The translations under genes and the position numbers were made by a program. 64,000 bases of DNA from Streptococcus mitis (GTDB taxonomy: Bacteria > Bacillota > Bacilli > Lactobacillales > Streptococcaceae), in the NCBI RefSeq assembly GCF_002860865.1, contig NZ_PKIE01000002.1, positions 1-64,000 of the forward strand, read 5' to 3'. The notes below the pieces were generated by a model. That model saw only the letters and a program-made list of their open reading frames with translations, was not told where the DNA came from and searched no databases. Shown one piece after another: positions 18,985 to 28,656 of the stretch; positions within the stretch are counted from its first letter, which is position 1; every line of letters begins with the position of its first letter.

Positions 18985-19062
18985 GCTCTGTCCTTTTACC
19001 TGAGAGTTTGAGCAGTTGCCTGCCTTGCCCCTTCGGTGCCTTTACGGTCTCTCCAGAGTTCC
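18985..19062 (-). ncRNA. Glycine riboswitch (single aptamer)
   Basis: On the minus strand the conserved glycine-aptamer blocks are in order: CTCTGGAGAGACC, GCACCGAAGGGGCAAGGCAG, CTCTCAGG and AAAAGGACAGAG. Only one clear aptamer is present, ahead of the AGCS transporter. P1 pairing of CTCTG with CAGAG would release the downstream TCCAGAGT and let the terminator form, so glycine is predicted to switch uptake off. The remaining 19081-19229 leader holds nothing else that I recognise. Confidence 0.92.
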
Positions 19063-19229
19063 GTCCATTTACAGTCATGAAAAATCAAACGATTCCCCAC
19101 TTCTATTAAACTTCATTCGGTGTTGGTATTTAATTGATTCTTATTTTACAAAAAATGTTGTCTTTTGTCAATGTGTTTATTAGTAAAAATTAGTTCAACA
19201 GTTTTTACTTTATAAAGTCCAGAATACTG

Positions 19230-21566
19230 CTATCCTTTAAATGTCACAATGGTCGCACCACTGCCTCCAGCATTTTGTGGGGCATAGCCGAAACTCTTGA
19301 CATGTTTGTTTCTTTGTAGGTATTTGGTGACACCTTCACGGATAACACCTGTTCCGATACCATGGATGATATCAACTTGAGCCATATTGTTAAGTAGGGC
19401 TTGGTCGATAAAGGCATCTAGCTCATTCATAGCCTCTTCATAGCGTTTGCCTCGAAGGTCCAGTCTGGCTTGAGGTCCTCGCTCAGAAGTTCGTTTCACG
19501 ACATTGACTTGTTTCTTCTTAACTGGCTTTTCTTGCTGGGCTTGAACAAGGTCAAATTCTTTCTCTTCCAAGGTCATCTTAATCAAGCCAACTTGGGCTT
19601 CCCAACGGCCGTCCTTGAGTTGACTGGTCAAGGTACCACGCTGGCCATAACTGAGCACCACGATATCATCTCCCACCTTTGGAGCTCGTTTTTTCTTGGC
19701 CTTTTGAAGAACCTTGTTTTTAGATAGGTCTACTTTTTCAGGAGCCAATTTTTTCAACTTGGCCTTGGCTTCAATGATTTCGTGGGGTTTAAGTTGGGAT
19801 TTGCTGTGGAGATTTTTGAGAATCTGGTCACTTTCACTTAGGGCCATGTCTACAATCTCACTAGCTTGTTCACGCGCCTTATTAAGCTCAGTTTCCTTTT
19901 CACGATTGAGCTCGTTGTAAAGTTTTTTAAGAGCACGGTTCATCTTGAGATTTTCTTGCTCCACCTCACGGATATTGTCCAAGCGTTTACGACTTTCAAG
20001 CGTCTGCTCTTCCAGTTGCTCAATGATACGATTGACATCATTGTCCTGATCGACCTGCTGACTGGCATCTCCTACGATAACTTCAGATAGGCCTAGACGT
20101 TTGGCAATTTCAAAGGCATTGCTTCGGCCAGGAACACCCTGCATAAAGCGATAGGTCGGGCGAAGAGTCGCAGTATCAAACTCCATGCTGGCATTTTGCA
20201 CAAAAGCTGTCTCAATACCGTAGGCCTTGAGTTCTGGATAGTGGGTGGTCGCCATGGTTTTGACTTGACGCAGGCGAAGGTCTTCCAGAATAGCCATGGC
20301 AAGAGCAGCTCCTTCTTGAGGGTCTGTACCAGCCCCCAACTCATCCAAGAGTAAAAGTGAATGTTGGTTGACCTTGCCAAGAATATCCACAATATTGGTC
20401 ATGTGGCTAGAGAAGGTAGACAAGCTCTGCTCAATAGACTGCTCATCGCCAATATCGGCAAAGATTTCTTCAAAAATACCAACACGACTTCCCTTGTCTG
20501 CCAAAATCGGCAAACCAGACTGGGCCATCACCTGCGTCAAGCCCAGGGTTTTGAGCATGATGGTTTTTCCACCTGTATTAGGACCTGTAATGACAATGGC
20601 TGTTAAATCTTGGCCAAAATGAACATCATTTGCGACAGCATTTTTGACCAAAGGATGGCAGACATGGAGCAGTTGAATTTCCTGATTTTCTGACAGCTGA
20701 GGCACGACTGCTTGTCTTTCTTGAATAAAGCGGACCTTGGCACGAATCAAGTCCAGATGGCCGATAATCCAAGCATCATTGGCAATCTCAGACGCATGAG
20801 GGCGGACACGCTCAGAAATTTCTTGGAGAATGCGAAGCATTTCATAGCGCTCATCTGCTCGCAGACTAGCGATTTCTTCGCTCAGTTTGACCACCTCACG
20901 GGGTTCGATATAGACGGTATTTCCACTGGCAGAAATATCATGAACAACACCTGCAATCTTATTGCGGTAGGTGTTTTTGACTGGTAAAACCTGACGGCCA
21001 TTTCTGCTGGCAACAATCCCTTCTGTCAACATCTGCGCTTTTTGCTTGAGCAAGTCTTGCAAGACATCGCGTACCTGACTCTCGCTATCATGGATTTTTC
21101 TACGGATGCGCGCCAATTCTTCACTGGCAAAATTTTCAATGAAACCTGCATCATTAAAGGCTTGGAGATTTCCTTGTAATTGCGGAAAATCGTGTAATTT
21201 CTCAAACCAGAGGGCTAATTCTTCCAAGCTGACATTTTCCAGATTGGCGTAAAAACTTTGCAGTTCTCGGCTGGCAAGAAGCACGCGCTTCAAGAGTAGA
21301 AACTCCTCGATATTGAGGTCCGCCCCCATCTCCAATCTCTTGCAGACTCCTGCGATTTCCTTGGTTGCGAGAATGGTAAAATGCGGTTGCTCGACGAAAA
21401 GAGCCTGCATTTCCTTCATCTCAGCAAAAGCCTGTTTGATTTTATCTGCTTTGGCAGTCGGAACCAGTTGTCTCAATTGCTCCAAGCCCTGCTCAGTCAA
21501 CAAATGGGGTTCAAACAAGGCCTTGACCTTATTGAACTCTAATGTTTCTAATATTTTCTTATTCAT
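19230..21566 (-). CDS. mutS2: MutS2 (endonuclease/ribosome-rescue ATPase)
   Basis: A 778-residue MutS2. It has the MutS core and clamp helices (1-300), an ABC-type ATPase with Walker A GPNTGGKT and the [11 protein letters not shown]alker B region, a coiled-coil stalk (about 510-630), a KOW-like segment and a C-terminal Smr domain with [11 protein letters not shown] and HGIGTG. MutS2 does not act in mismatch repair; it has been linked to recombination suppression and, in Gram-positives (RqcU), to splitting collided ribosomes. Third gene in zapA-cvpA-mutS2, as in B. subtilis but without polX. Confidence 0.96.
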   Translation of the reverse strand: MNKKILETLEFNKVKALFEPHLLTEQGLEQLRQLVPTAKADKIKQAFAEMKEMQALFVEQPHFTILATKEIAGVCKRLEMGADLNIEEFLLLKRVLLASRELQSFYANLENVSLEELALWFEKLHDFPQLQGNLQAFNDAGFIENFASEELARIRRKIHDSESQVRDVLQDLLKQKAQMLTEGIVASRNGRQVLPVKNTYRNKIAGVVHDISASGNTVYIEPREVVKLSEEIASLRADERYEMLRILQEISERVRPHASEIANDAWIIGHLDLIRAKVRFIQERQAVVPQLSENQEIQLLHVCHPLVKNAVANDVHFGQDLTAIVITGPNTGGKTIMLKTLGLTQVMAQSGLPILADKGSRVGIFEEIFADIGDEQSIEQSLSTFSSHMTNIVDILGKVNQHSLLLLDELGAGTDPQEGAALAMAILEDLRLRQVKTMATTHYPELKAYGIETAFVQNASMEFDTATLRPTYRFMQGVPGRSNAFEIAKRLGLSEVIVGDASQQVDQDNDVNRIIEQLEEQTLESRKRLDNIREVEQENLKMNRALKKLYNELNREKETELNKAREQASEIVDMALSESDQILKNLHSKSQLKPHEIIEAKAKLKKLAPEKVDLSKNKVLQKAKKKRAPKVGDDIVVLSYGQRGTLTSQLKDGRWEAQVGLIKMTLEEKEFDLVQAQQEKPVKKKQVNVVKRTSERGPQARLDLRGKRYEEAMNELDAFIDQALLNNMAQVDIIHGIGTGVIREGVTKYLQRNKHVKSFGYAPQNAGGSGATIVTFKG

Positions 21567-21641
21567 CGTTATTTCCTTGTCTTTGAATGTCTAGGTGTGA
21601 TGGCTTTTTACATTCTGATAGATTCGAGTCAATCTGTAAAC

Positions 21642-21670
21642 AAAGGGCTAGGAAAACTCCTGCCCTTTTT
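21642..21670. terminator. Hairpin between cvpA and mutS2
   Basis: AAAGGGC-AGGA and TCCT-GCCCTTT arms around an AAAC loop. The T run is stronger on the plus strand, so on the minus strand it may only partly reduce read-through from cvpA into mutS2. Confidence 0.5.
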
Positions 21671-22217
21671 ATCCGATTAAATTTGTCACCCAAATTTGTT
21701 TGAGCCAACTGGTTGTTACCGGTATGCTCTGGATGATGTGTTTTGCGACGATACTCTTTTCAAGAGGATTTTGTATAGCTGCCATGGGGATGGTCGCCAA
21801 GATGGTCAAAGCCATTTGCAAGACAAATAAGGTCACCATCATGGACAAGATTCCTGCTGAAACTTGGAACAACTTACCACCAAGCTTTTTACTAGGAATC
21901 AAGTGTAAGAGGAGACCAAGCAAACGACCGATGCTATAGACAATCCCAAATACAAGCAAGTAGCCGATCCCTGCGTAAAAGACCTTATCCAACTGAAAGA
22001 GTTGATCCGATGGAAAAAAGAAAGTTCTCTGACCTTCCTGCGGATTTGCATAAGGGAGTAATAAATGGAATTGTTCTCCAAGCCCCTTGTAAAACTGGCC
22101 AGCCACAAAAGCCGATGCCAGGGCTGAAATCAGGTAATAGACCTGTAAGAGCAGGCCTCTTCGATAGCCGATATAAAATCCCCAAGCCAAGATCAATAGA
22201 AGAAGGAGTGAAATCAT
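21669..22217 (-). CDS. CvpA family membrane protein
   Basis: A 182-residue membrane protein with four hydrophobic helices (about 1-20, 25-45, 75-100, 115-140), matching the CvpA/colicin V production family by pattern (N-terminal SLLLLLILAWGFYIGYRRG). Its role is unclear; in other bacteria family members affect envelope stress and biofilm. It overlaps the zapA-like gene by 4 bases and is followed by mutS2, the conserved arrangement. Confidence 0.85.
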   Translation of the reverse strand: MISLLLLLILAWGFYIGYRRGLLLQVYYLISALASAFVAGQFYKGLGEQFHLLLPYANPQEGQRTFFFPSDQLFQLDKVFYAGIGYLLVFGIVYSIGRLLGLLLHLIPSKKLGGKLFQVSAGILSMMVTLFVLQMALTILATIPMAAIQNPLEKSIVAKHIIQSIPVTTSWLKQIWVTNLIG

Positions 22218-22516
22218 AAGGAATCCTCAATCTTGCTCTGTTCTTGCTTACAAGTCACAAGCTTGTGACGGAGTTCTTCTAGCTCTTGCTCCTTATCGTC
22301 AAATTCAATCTCACGGCTGAGCTGAGTTGATAAACAGTTGACTGCCAACAAAAGAGCGATTGTTTCATCATCTGCACTAGGCATTTGTTCTTTAATTGCT
22401 TGGTATTTTTCTGTCGCAACCTTAGCGATTTCCTCCATAAAGAGATTATCATGTTCGCTTGTCAAGGTTAATGATTTTTTCCCGAATGTAAATTTGAATC
22501 GATTTAGATTTGCCAT
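22214..22516 (-). CDS. zapA: ZapA-like cell division protein
   Basis: A 100-residue protein: a basic N-terminal strand region (NRFKFTFGKKSLTLTSEHD), a helical segment with EEIAKVATEKYQAIKEQ, and a C-terminal coiled coil. This fits ZapA, which bundles FtsZ filaments. Similarity is modest, and the call leans on the conserved order zapA-cvpA-mutS2 divergent from rnhC. The ATG at 22516 follows GTGAGGTG; an in-frame ATG at 22525 lies too close to the ribosome binding site. Confidence 0.8.
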   Translation of the reverse strand: MANLNRFKFTFGKKSLTLTSEHDNLFMEEIAKVATEKYQAIKEQMPSADDETIALLLAVNCLSTQLSREIEFDDKEQELEELRHKLVTCKQEQSKIEDSL

Positions 22517-22533
22517 AAAATTCACCTCACGAT

Positions 22534-22562
22534 ATTATACCAAAATTCGCTAATTTTGTCAG
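22534..22562 (-). promoter_or_regulatory. zapA promoter
   Basis: On the minus strand -35 CTGACA (22562-22557), a 17-base spacer and an extended -10 TGGTATAAT (TATAAT at 22539-22534). It is back to back with the rnhC promoter. Confidence 0.8.
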
Positions 22563-22586
22563 TTTTTACAAATTTGCCTGCTTTTG

Positions 22587-22595
22587 TGGTACAAT
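22587..22595 (+). promoter_or_regulatory. rnhC promoter (extended -10)
   Basis: TGGTACAAT forms an extended -10 (TACAAT at 22590-22595) with only a weak -35 (TTTACA at about 22565). The rnhC ATG begins 8 bases after the -10 ends, so the transcript would start at or next to the start codon. Confidence 0.7.
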
Positions 22596-22602
22596 AGAAA
22601 CT

Positions 22603-23484
22603 ATGGCAAGTATAACACTCACACCAAGTGAAAAGGAGATTCAGGCTTTTCTTGAACACTATCAAACCAGTCTGGCTCCCAGCAAGAATCCCTATATCCG
22701 CTACTTTTTGCGACTACCTCAAGCAACGGTTTCTATCTATACTTCTGGAAAGGTCTTGCTTCAGGGTGAAGGAGCTGAGAAATACGCCAGTTTCTTGGGC
22801 TATGAGGTTGTAGAAGAATCCAGCGGACAAAATTTCCCTTTGATTGGAACAGATGAGGTTGGAAATGGTTCCTACTTTGGTGGGCTTGCAGTTGTGGCTT
22901 CCTTTGTCACACCTGACCAGCATGATTTCTTACGAAAACTCGGTGTGGGAGATTCTAAGACTCTGACCGACCAAAAGATCCGTCAGATTGCCCCTATCCT
23001 CAAAGAAAAAATCCAGCACCAGGCACTGCTTCTCTCACCAAGCAAGTACAACGAGGTCATCGGAGAGCGCTACAATGCTGTTTCGGTTAAGGTAGCCCTC
23101 CATAATCAGGCTATCTACCTCCTCCTTCAAAAAGGTGTTCAACCTGAGAAAATTGTGATTGATGCCTTTACCAGTGCTAAAAATTATGACAAGTACTTGG
23201 CACAAGAGGCCAATCGTTTCAGCAATCCTATCAGCTTAGAAGAAAAGGCTGAGGGCAAATACTTGGCTGTCGCAGTTTCTTCTGTCATTGCGCGTGATCT
23301 CTTTCTGGAAAATCTTGAAAATCTGGGACGAGAACTGGGCTATCAACTTCCAAGTGGAGCTGGAACGGCTTCTGACAAGGTGGCTAGCCAGATTTTACAA
23401 GCCTATGGTATGCAGGGACTCAATTTCTGCGCCAAATTGCACTTTAAAAATACTGAAAAAGCGAAAAAACGCTTAGAAAGGTAA
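22603..23484 (+). CDS. rnhC: Ribonuclease HIII
   Basis: RNase HIII cuts the RNA strand of RNA-DNA hybrids. The 293-residue protein has an N-terminal TBP-like substrate-binding domain (1-80) and a type 2 RNase H domain with [14 protein letters not shown] (Asp-Glu), VGDSKTLTD and VIDAFTS carrying the remaining acidic residues. The start ATG has no ribosome binding site and lies 8 bases after a -10 element, so it may be translated from a leaderless mRNA; the N-terminus [11 protein letters not shown] agrees with the pneumococcal protein as I remember it. lepB follows 3 bases later. Confidence 0.96.
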   Translation: MASITLTPSEKEIQAFLEHYQTSLAPSKNPYIRYFLRLPQATVSIYTSGKVLLQGEGAEKYASFLGYEVVEESSGQNFPLIGTDEVGNGSYFGGLAVVASFVTPDQHDFLRKLGVGDSKTLTDQKIRQIAPILKEKIQHQALLLSPSKYNEVIGERYNAVSVKVALHNQAIYLLLQKGVQPEKIVIDAFTSAKNYDKYLAQEANRFSNPISLEEKAEGKYLAVAVSSVIARDLFLENLENLGRELGYQLPSGAGTASDKVASQILQAYGMQGLNFCAKLHFKNTEKAKKRLER

Positions 23485-23487
23485 GTT

Positions 23488-24102
23488 ATGAATTCATTTA
23501 AAAATTTCCTAAAAGAGTGGGGATTGTTCCTCCTGATTCTATCATTACTAGCTTTAAGTCGTATCTTTTTTTGGAGTAATGTCCGCGTAGAAGGGCATTC
23601 CATGGATCCTACCCTAGCGGATGGCGAAATCCTCTTTGTTGTCAAACACCTCCCTATTGACCGTTTTGATATCGTGGTTGCCCATGAGGAAGATGGCAAT
23701 AAGGACATCGTCAAGCGTGTCATCGGAATGCCTGGTGACACCATCCGTTACGAAAACGATAAACTTTACATCAATGATAAAGAGACGGATGAGCCTTACC
23801 TAGCTGACTACATCAAACGCTTCAAGGACGACAAACTCCAAAGCACCTACTCAGGCAAGGGATTTGAAGGAAATAAAGGAACTTTCTTTAGAAGTATCGC
23901 TGAAAAAGCTCAAGCCTTCACAGTTGATGTCAACTACAATACCAATTTTAGCTTTACTGTTCCAGAAGGAGAATACCTTCTCCTCGGAGATGACCGCTTG
24001 GTTTCGAGCGACAGCCGCCACGTAGGTACCTTCAAAGCAAAAGATATCACAGGGGAAGCTAAATTCCGCTTCTGGCCAATCACCCGTATCGGAACATTTT
24101 AA
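23488..24102 (+). CDS. lepB: Signal peptidase I
   Basis: LepB removes signal peptides from secreted proteins. The 204-residue type I enzyme has one N-terminal membrane helix (about 11-30), the catalytic Ser38 in EGHSMDPT and Lys76 in DIVKRVIGMPGD, and the box E segment LLGDDRLVSSDSR near the C-terminus. It follows rnhC by 3 bases, with its ribosome binding site (GAAAGG) in the end of rnhC, so the two share a transcript. Confidence 0.97.
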   Translation: MNSFKNFLKEWGLFLLILSLLALSRIFFWSNVRVEGHSMDPTLADGEILFVVKHLPIDRFDIVVAHEEDGNKDIVKRVIGMPGDTIRYENDKLYINDKETDEPYLADYIKRFKDDKLQSTYSGKGFEGNKGTFFRSIAEKAQAFTVDVNYNTNFSFTVPEGEYLLLGDDRLVSSDSRHVGTFKAKDITGEAKFRFWPITRIGTF

Positions 24103-24110
24103 GAGACCTA

Positions 24111-24146
24111 AGAGGCCGAGAATCAAGAATCTCAGCCTCTTCTTCT
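24111..24146 (+). terminator. lepB terminator
   Basis: AGAGGCCGAG pairs with CTCAGCCTCT around a 10-base loop, followed by TCTTCT. Confidence 0.7.
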
Positions 24147-24210
24147 ATCGTGAGAAGTGATCGTTTATTGACTATAGTAAAAATCTCACCTATTCATGCA
24201 AAGGAATTTT

Positions 24211-26577
24211 ATGGAAGTTTATTTTTCAGGAACCATTGAACGGATTATTTTTGAAAATCCCAGCAATTTTTATCGCATCCTCCTCCTAGAAATCGAAGAT
24301 ACGGACGCAGAGGATTTTGATGATTTTGAAATCATTGTCACCGGTACCATGGCTGATGTAATTGAGGGAGAAGACTATACTTTTTGGGGGCAAATTGTCC
24401 AGCACTCCAAGTATGGGGAGCAACTGCAAATCAGCCGGTATGAACGCTCAAAACCAACTAGCAAGGGCTTGGTCAAGTACTTTTCAAGTAGCCATTTCAA
24501 GGGAATTGGTCTCAAAACAGCTCAGAAAATCGTGGATACCTATGGTGACAATACCATTGACGAAATTTTACAACACCCGGAAAAGCTAGAAGGTATCGCA
24601 GGACTCTCTGCCAAAAATCGCGAGGCATTCGTCTCCACACTTCGTCTCAACTACGGAACGGAGATGGTTTTGGCCAAACTAGCCAACTACGGCATTCCCA
24701 ATAAACTAGCCTTTCAAATTCAAGACTTTTACAAGGAAGAAACCCTTGATGTGGTTGAAAATTATCCCTACCAGCTGGTTGAGGATATCAAGGGCTTGGG
24801 CTTTACCATTGCTGACCAATTAGCGGAGGAACTAGGCATCGAAAGTCAGGCTCCTGAACGCTTTCGTGCCGGTCTAGTTCACAGTCTTTTTCAGGCCTGT
24901 ATGGAAACAGGGGATACCTATGTTGAAGCACGGGATTTGCTAGAACAAACCCTTACTCTCCTTGAATCTTCTCGCCCCGTGGAACTGGACCCCAGCCAAG
25001 TAGCCCAAGAACTCTCCTACTTGATTGAAGAAGACAAGGTTCAGCAGATTGATACCAAGATTTTTGACAACAGCCTCTTTTTCGCTGAGGAAGGCATCCG
25101 CAGTCACTTGGTTCGTATCCTTGAAAAAGGAAAACAGAAGAGCCAGGATTTAGAAACCATTCAAAAACATATCACTACTGTCGAGGAAGAGCTGGGAATT
25201 GAGTATGATAGTATTCAAAAACAAGCTATCTGTGATGCTATCCAGAACAAGGTCTTTATTCTGACAGGTGGACCTGGTACTGGTAAGACAACGGTTATCA
25301 ATGGTATCATCGCTGTTTACGCCCTTTTAGAAGGACTTGACCTCAAGAAAAAAAGCAATCTGCCGATTCTTCTTGCTGCTCCAACTGGACGAGCAGCTCG
25401 CCGCATGAATGAATTGACAGGTTTGCCTAGCGCGACCATACACCGTCATTTAGGAATGACAGGTGACGATGATACCAGCCATCTTGAAGATTATCTGGAT
25501 GCCGACTTTATCATCGTAGATGAATTTTCCATGGTGGATACTTGGCTGGCCAATCAACTCTTCTCCAATATCTCTTCTAACAGTAAAATTCTCATCGTGG
25601 GGGATAGCGATCAGCTACCGTCTGTCAGTCCTGGACAGGTTCTAGCGGATCTGCTTCATATTCCCTTGATTCCTCAGACTCGCTTGGAAAAAATTTACAG
25701 GCAAAGCGAAGAATCAACCATCGTCACCCTAGCTAGTCAAATTCGACAGGGCATCTTGCCAGCTGATTTCACCCAGAAAAGAGCAGACCGTTCCTACTTT
25801 GAAATTGCTAGTGGCCATATTCCTGCTACTATTGAAAAAATCTTAGGTGCTGCCCTCAGAAGTGGTATTCCTGCCCGTGATATCCAAGTTCTGGCTCCCA
25901 TGTACCGAGGGACGGCAGGGATTGATGCCATCAACCAGCTCATGCAAGACCTCCTGAATCCACCACAAAAAGACCAACTCAGTTTTGAAGCTCCCCAGTG
26001 CCACTATCGTAAGGGAGATAAGGTCATTCACTTGGTCAACGATGCTGAAATCAATGTCTTTAATGGAGATTTAGGAGCTATCACAGACCTGATTCCTGGT
26101 AAATATACCGAATCGAAACAAGACGAGATTATCATTGATTTTGATGGCAATGAGGTCTCTTACCCACGTAACGAATGGTACAAGATTCGCTTAGCCTATG
26201 CCATGAGTATCCATAAATCACAGGGAAGTGAGTTCCCTGTTGTCATCCTACCTATCACTAGTGCTAGTAGGCGTATGCTGGAGCGCAATCTCATCTATAC
26301 AGCCATTACACGCGCCAAAAGCAAGCTTATCTTACTAGGTGAATTGCAGGCCTTTGATTATGCTACCCAACACATTGGAACTGCCCGAAAAACCTATCTG
26401 ATTGAACGCTTCAGTGATTTATTGGAGAATGTTGAAGAAAAGCAACCAGCTGTCTCTGAAACAGTCACATCAAGTAACTCTGAACAATCCTACATCCTAA
26501 CCGAAGAAAACTGGACCAGTATTCCAGCTATGATTGGGATTACAGACGCAGACCTCAGAGAGATTTTTGGAAAATAG
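24211..26577 (+). CDS. recD2: ATP-dependent DNA helicase RecD2
   Basis: A 788-residue RecD2-type 5'-3' helicase, the form found without RecBC. The N-terminal extension holds helix-hairpin-helix elements (KGIGLKTAQKIV and GLGFTIADQLA). The SF1B core has Walker A GGPGTGKTT, DEFSMVD, GDSDQLPSV and the C-terminal YAMSIHKSQGSEF motif. RecD2 works in DNA repair and replication-fork processing. The start is the ATG at 24211 behind AAAGGA; an ATG at 24196 would overlap the ribosome binding site. Confidence 0.95.
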   Translation: MEVYFSGTIERIIFENPSNFYRILLLEIEDTDAEDFDDFEIIVTGTMADVIEGEDYTFWGQIVQHSKYGEQLQISRYERSKPTSKGLVKYFSSSHFKGIGLKTAQKIVDTYGDNTIDEILQHPEKLEGIAGLSAKNREAFVSTLRLNYGTEMVLAKLANYGIPNKLAFQIQDFYKEETLDVVENYPYQLVEDIKGLGFTIADQLAEELGIESQAPERFRAGLVHSLFQACMETGDTYVEARDLLEQTLTLLESSRPVELDPSQVAQELSYLIEEDKVQQIDTKIFDNSLFFAEEGIRSHLVRILEKGKQKSQDLETIQKHITTVEEELGIEYDSIQKQAICDAIQNKVFILTGGPGTGKTTVINGIIAVYALLEGLDLKKKSNLPILLAAPTGRAARRMNELTGLPSATIHRHLGMTGDDDTSHLEDYLDADFIIVDEFSMVDTWLANQLFSNISSNSKILIVGDSDQLPSVSPGQVLADLLHIPLIPQTRLEKIYRQSEESTIVTLASQIRQGILPADFTQKRADRSYFEIASGHIPATIEKILGAALRSGIPARDIQVLAPMYRGTAGIDAINQLMQDLLNPPQKDQLSFEAPQCHYRKGDKVIHLVNDAEINVFNGDLGAITDLIPGKYTESKQDEIIIDFDGNEVSYPRNEWYKIRLAYAMSIHKSQGSEFPVVILPITSASRRMLERNLIYTAITRAKSKLILLGELQAFDYATQHIGTARKTYLIERFSDLLENVEEKQPAVSETVTSSNSEQSYILTEENWTSIPAMIGITDADLREIFGK

Positions 26578-26585
26578 TGCATAAG

Positions 26586-26613
26586 AAAACCCACCTAGGC
26601 AGGTGGGTTTTTT
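26586..26613. terminator. Bidirectional terminator between recD2 and tig
   Basis: AAAACCCACCT and AGGTGGGTTTT, an 11-bp perfect stem with A and T tracts on both sides, between convergent genes. Confidence 0.88.
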
Positions 26614-26624
26614 GTCTATTAAGA

Positions 26625-27908
26625 TTATTTAACTGTTGCTGTGCTTGTAATCAATTCAACAGCTTTTTTGATTGTGATATCGTGTTTCAACATATCAGCT
26701 GAAAGCAAGCTTTGTACTTGAGCAACTTCCATGTTGTAGTCTGTTGCCAATTGCTCAACTTCTTTTTGGATTTCTTCTTCTGAAGCATCAAATCCTTCAG
26801 CTTTGGCAACTGCTTCGATAACAAGGTTAGTCTTAGTACGTGACTCAGCTTCTGCTTGGTATTGATTGTGAAGGTCTTCTTGAGTAGTTCCAGTGATTTG
26901 GAAGTACATGTCAGGGTTGATACCTTGACGTTGCAAGTTTCCAAGGAATTCGTTTACTGAGCGGTGAACTTCTTCGTGAATCATTTCTTCTGGAAGTTCT
27001 ACGATTTCAGCGTTTTCTACAGCTTTATCAATTGCTGCACCTTCTACTGCATCTTTGTAAGCTTCTTCTTTAGCAGCAGCCAATTCCTTGCGATATTTTT
27101 CTTTCAATTCAGCAAGTGTTTCAACTTCTTCATCGATGTCTTTTGCAAGCTCATCGTCAAGAGCTGGAACTTCTTTAGCTTTTACTTCGTGGATAGTTGT
27201 CACGAATTTAGCTTCTTTTCCTGCAAGGTCTTCTGCTTGGTAGTCTTCTGGGAATGTTACAACTACATCAACAGTTTCACCAGCTGAGTGACCTACTAAT
27301 TGGTCTTCGAAACCAGGGATGAATTGACCTGAACCAAGTCCAAGTGAGAAGTTTTCACCTTTTCCGCCATCAAATTCAACACCATCAATAGAACCAACGA
27401 AGTCGATGACAACAGTGTCGCCGTTTTCAGCAGCAGCTTCCTTGATAACCAATTCAGCCAAGTTATTGCGTTCGCGTTCGATACGCTCTTCAACGTCAGC
27501 GTCAGTTACTTCTTTTTCTAGATCAACTGATACTTCAAGGTTTTTGTAGTCACCCAATTTTACTTCAGGTTTTGTAACGACCTCAGCAGTGATAACCCAG
27601 TCTTGACCTTTTTCCATTGAAGTTACGTCAATTTTTGGTTGAGCAACCACTTCAAGACCAGCTTCTTTTACAGCTGCTTCATAAGCATTTGGCAAAAGAG
27701 CGTTCATAACGTCTTGGTAAAGTGACTCTTCACCAAATTTTTTGTCGAAGATAGGGCGTGGAAGGTGACCTTTACGGAAACCTGGAACATTAAGAGATTT
27801 CTTCACTGAGTTGAAGACACGGTCCAATTCTGGTTTGATTTGGTCTTGAGAGATAGTGAAAGTCAAGACACCACGGTTTGTTTCTTTGTTTTCAAATGAT
27901 ACAGACAT
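26625..27908 (-). CDS. tig: Trigger factor
   Basis: Trigger factor is the ribosome-bound chaperone that meets nascent chains. The 427 residues include the N-terminal ribosome-binding domain with the signature GFRKGHLPR, the FKBP-like PPIase domain (about 160-245; [14 protein letters not shown] and [15 protein letters not shown]), and the long helical C-terminal arms. Its own strong promoter lies at 27946-27975. Confidence 0.98.
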   Translation of the reverse strand: MSVSFENKETNRGVLTFTISQDQIKPELDRVFNSVKKSLNVPGFRKGHLPRPIFDKKFGEESLYQDVMNALLPNAYEAAVKEAGLEVVAQPKIDVTSMEKGQDWVITAEVVTKPEVKLGDYKNLEVSVDLEKEVTDADVEERIERERNNLAELVIKEAAAENGDTVVIDFVGSIDGVEFDGGKGENFSLGLGSGQFIPGFEDQLVGHSAGETVDVVVTFPEDYQAEDLAGKEAKFVTTIHEVKAKEVPALDDELAKDIDEEVETLAELKEKYRKELAAAKEEAYKDAVEGAAIDKAVENAEIVELPEEMIHEEVHRSVNEFLGNLQRQGINPDMYFQITGTTQEDLHNQYQAEAESRTKTNLVIEAVAKAEGFDASEEEIQKEVEQLATDYNMEVAQVQSLLSADMLKHDITIKKAVELITSTATVK

Positions 27909-27945
27909 TCTGTCATTTCTCCTTAAAATTTTTTAAATACAGTCT

Positions 27946-27975
27946 ATTATAACATAAATGGGCGACTTTTTTCAA
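27946..27975 (-). promoter_or_regulatory. tig promoter
   Basis: On the minus strand -35 TTGAAA (27975-27970), an 18-base spacer and -10 TATAAT (27951-27946), followed by AAGGAG before the tig ATG. Confidence 0.8.
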
Positions 27976-27991
27976 GTAATGAACGCGCTTT

Positions 27992-28656
27992 TCAATGATG
28001 GGAGAGGTACTTGCTCGCTTCTTTGATACTAAGTTCAGTCATTCTTTCCTTGTTTTTCTCAATGAAGCATGCTACCCAAGCTGGATTCGTTTTAGAGTAG
28101 TCTCTCAGAGCCCAGCCAATGGCTTTATTGATAAAGAATTCTGTTTGATTCAAATTATGAAGCAGAATCTTTTCCAGTAATTGAACATTGGTCTTCTCTT
28201 TTCTTAACAACTGGTGGTCAATAGCGACGCGTCTCAACCAGATATTGTCTGACAGGCTCCATTGGAGGATTATTTTTTCCAGTTCCTGCTTCTCATACAC
28301 CAAACTCCCTACTACTCGATCTAGGATATCTACCGTATCCCACCAAGATTTTGTGACGACTAACCGCTCAAGCTTAGGTAAATCGTTCTCCGTTAGATAA
28401 GACTGCATTGCTTTCAAATAATTAGCAGCTACATATTGGTATTCTCTAGGCTCCTTTCTCCAGCAAGTATCTACAAAATCCCAATCGATAATCTTTGTTT
28501 TTTTCGCTTCTGGAAAGTATTTTTTATAGAGTTTATTTCTTTCTGGCGCCGCAACGCCTAGAAAGGAAAATTGATGGCGCATATAGACCTCCATAGGCCC
28601 TGCTTTTTAGGATCTTTTGCTGCTTCTAGCTCCTCAAGTAAATCTGTTAGACTCAT
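27992..28656 (-). pseudogene. Frameshifted AlkD-like DNA alkylation repair gene
   Basis: The reading frame starts at an ATG at 28656, directly after the liaR stop, and encodes MSLTDLLEELEAAKDPKK. It then loses frame near 28603 and would stop early. One missing base in AAAAAGCAGGG (a G to give AAG-GCA-GGG) would restore continuity with the 200-residue downstream frame, which matches the AlkD-like HEAT-repeat DNA glycosylase family (FSFLGVAAPERNKLYK, KSWWDTVDILD, NKAIGWALRDYSKTNP). An internal ATG at 28582 has GGAGG 5 bases upstream, so a shortened protein could still be made. It may also be a sequencing error. Confidence 0.8.
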
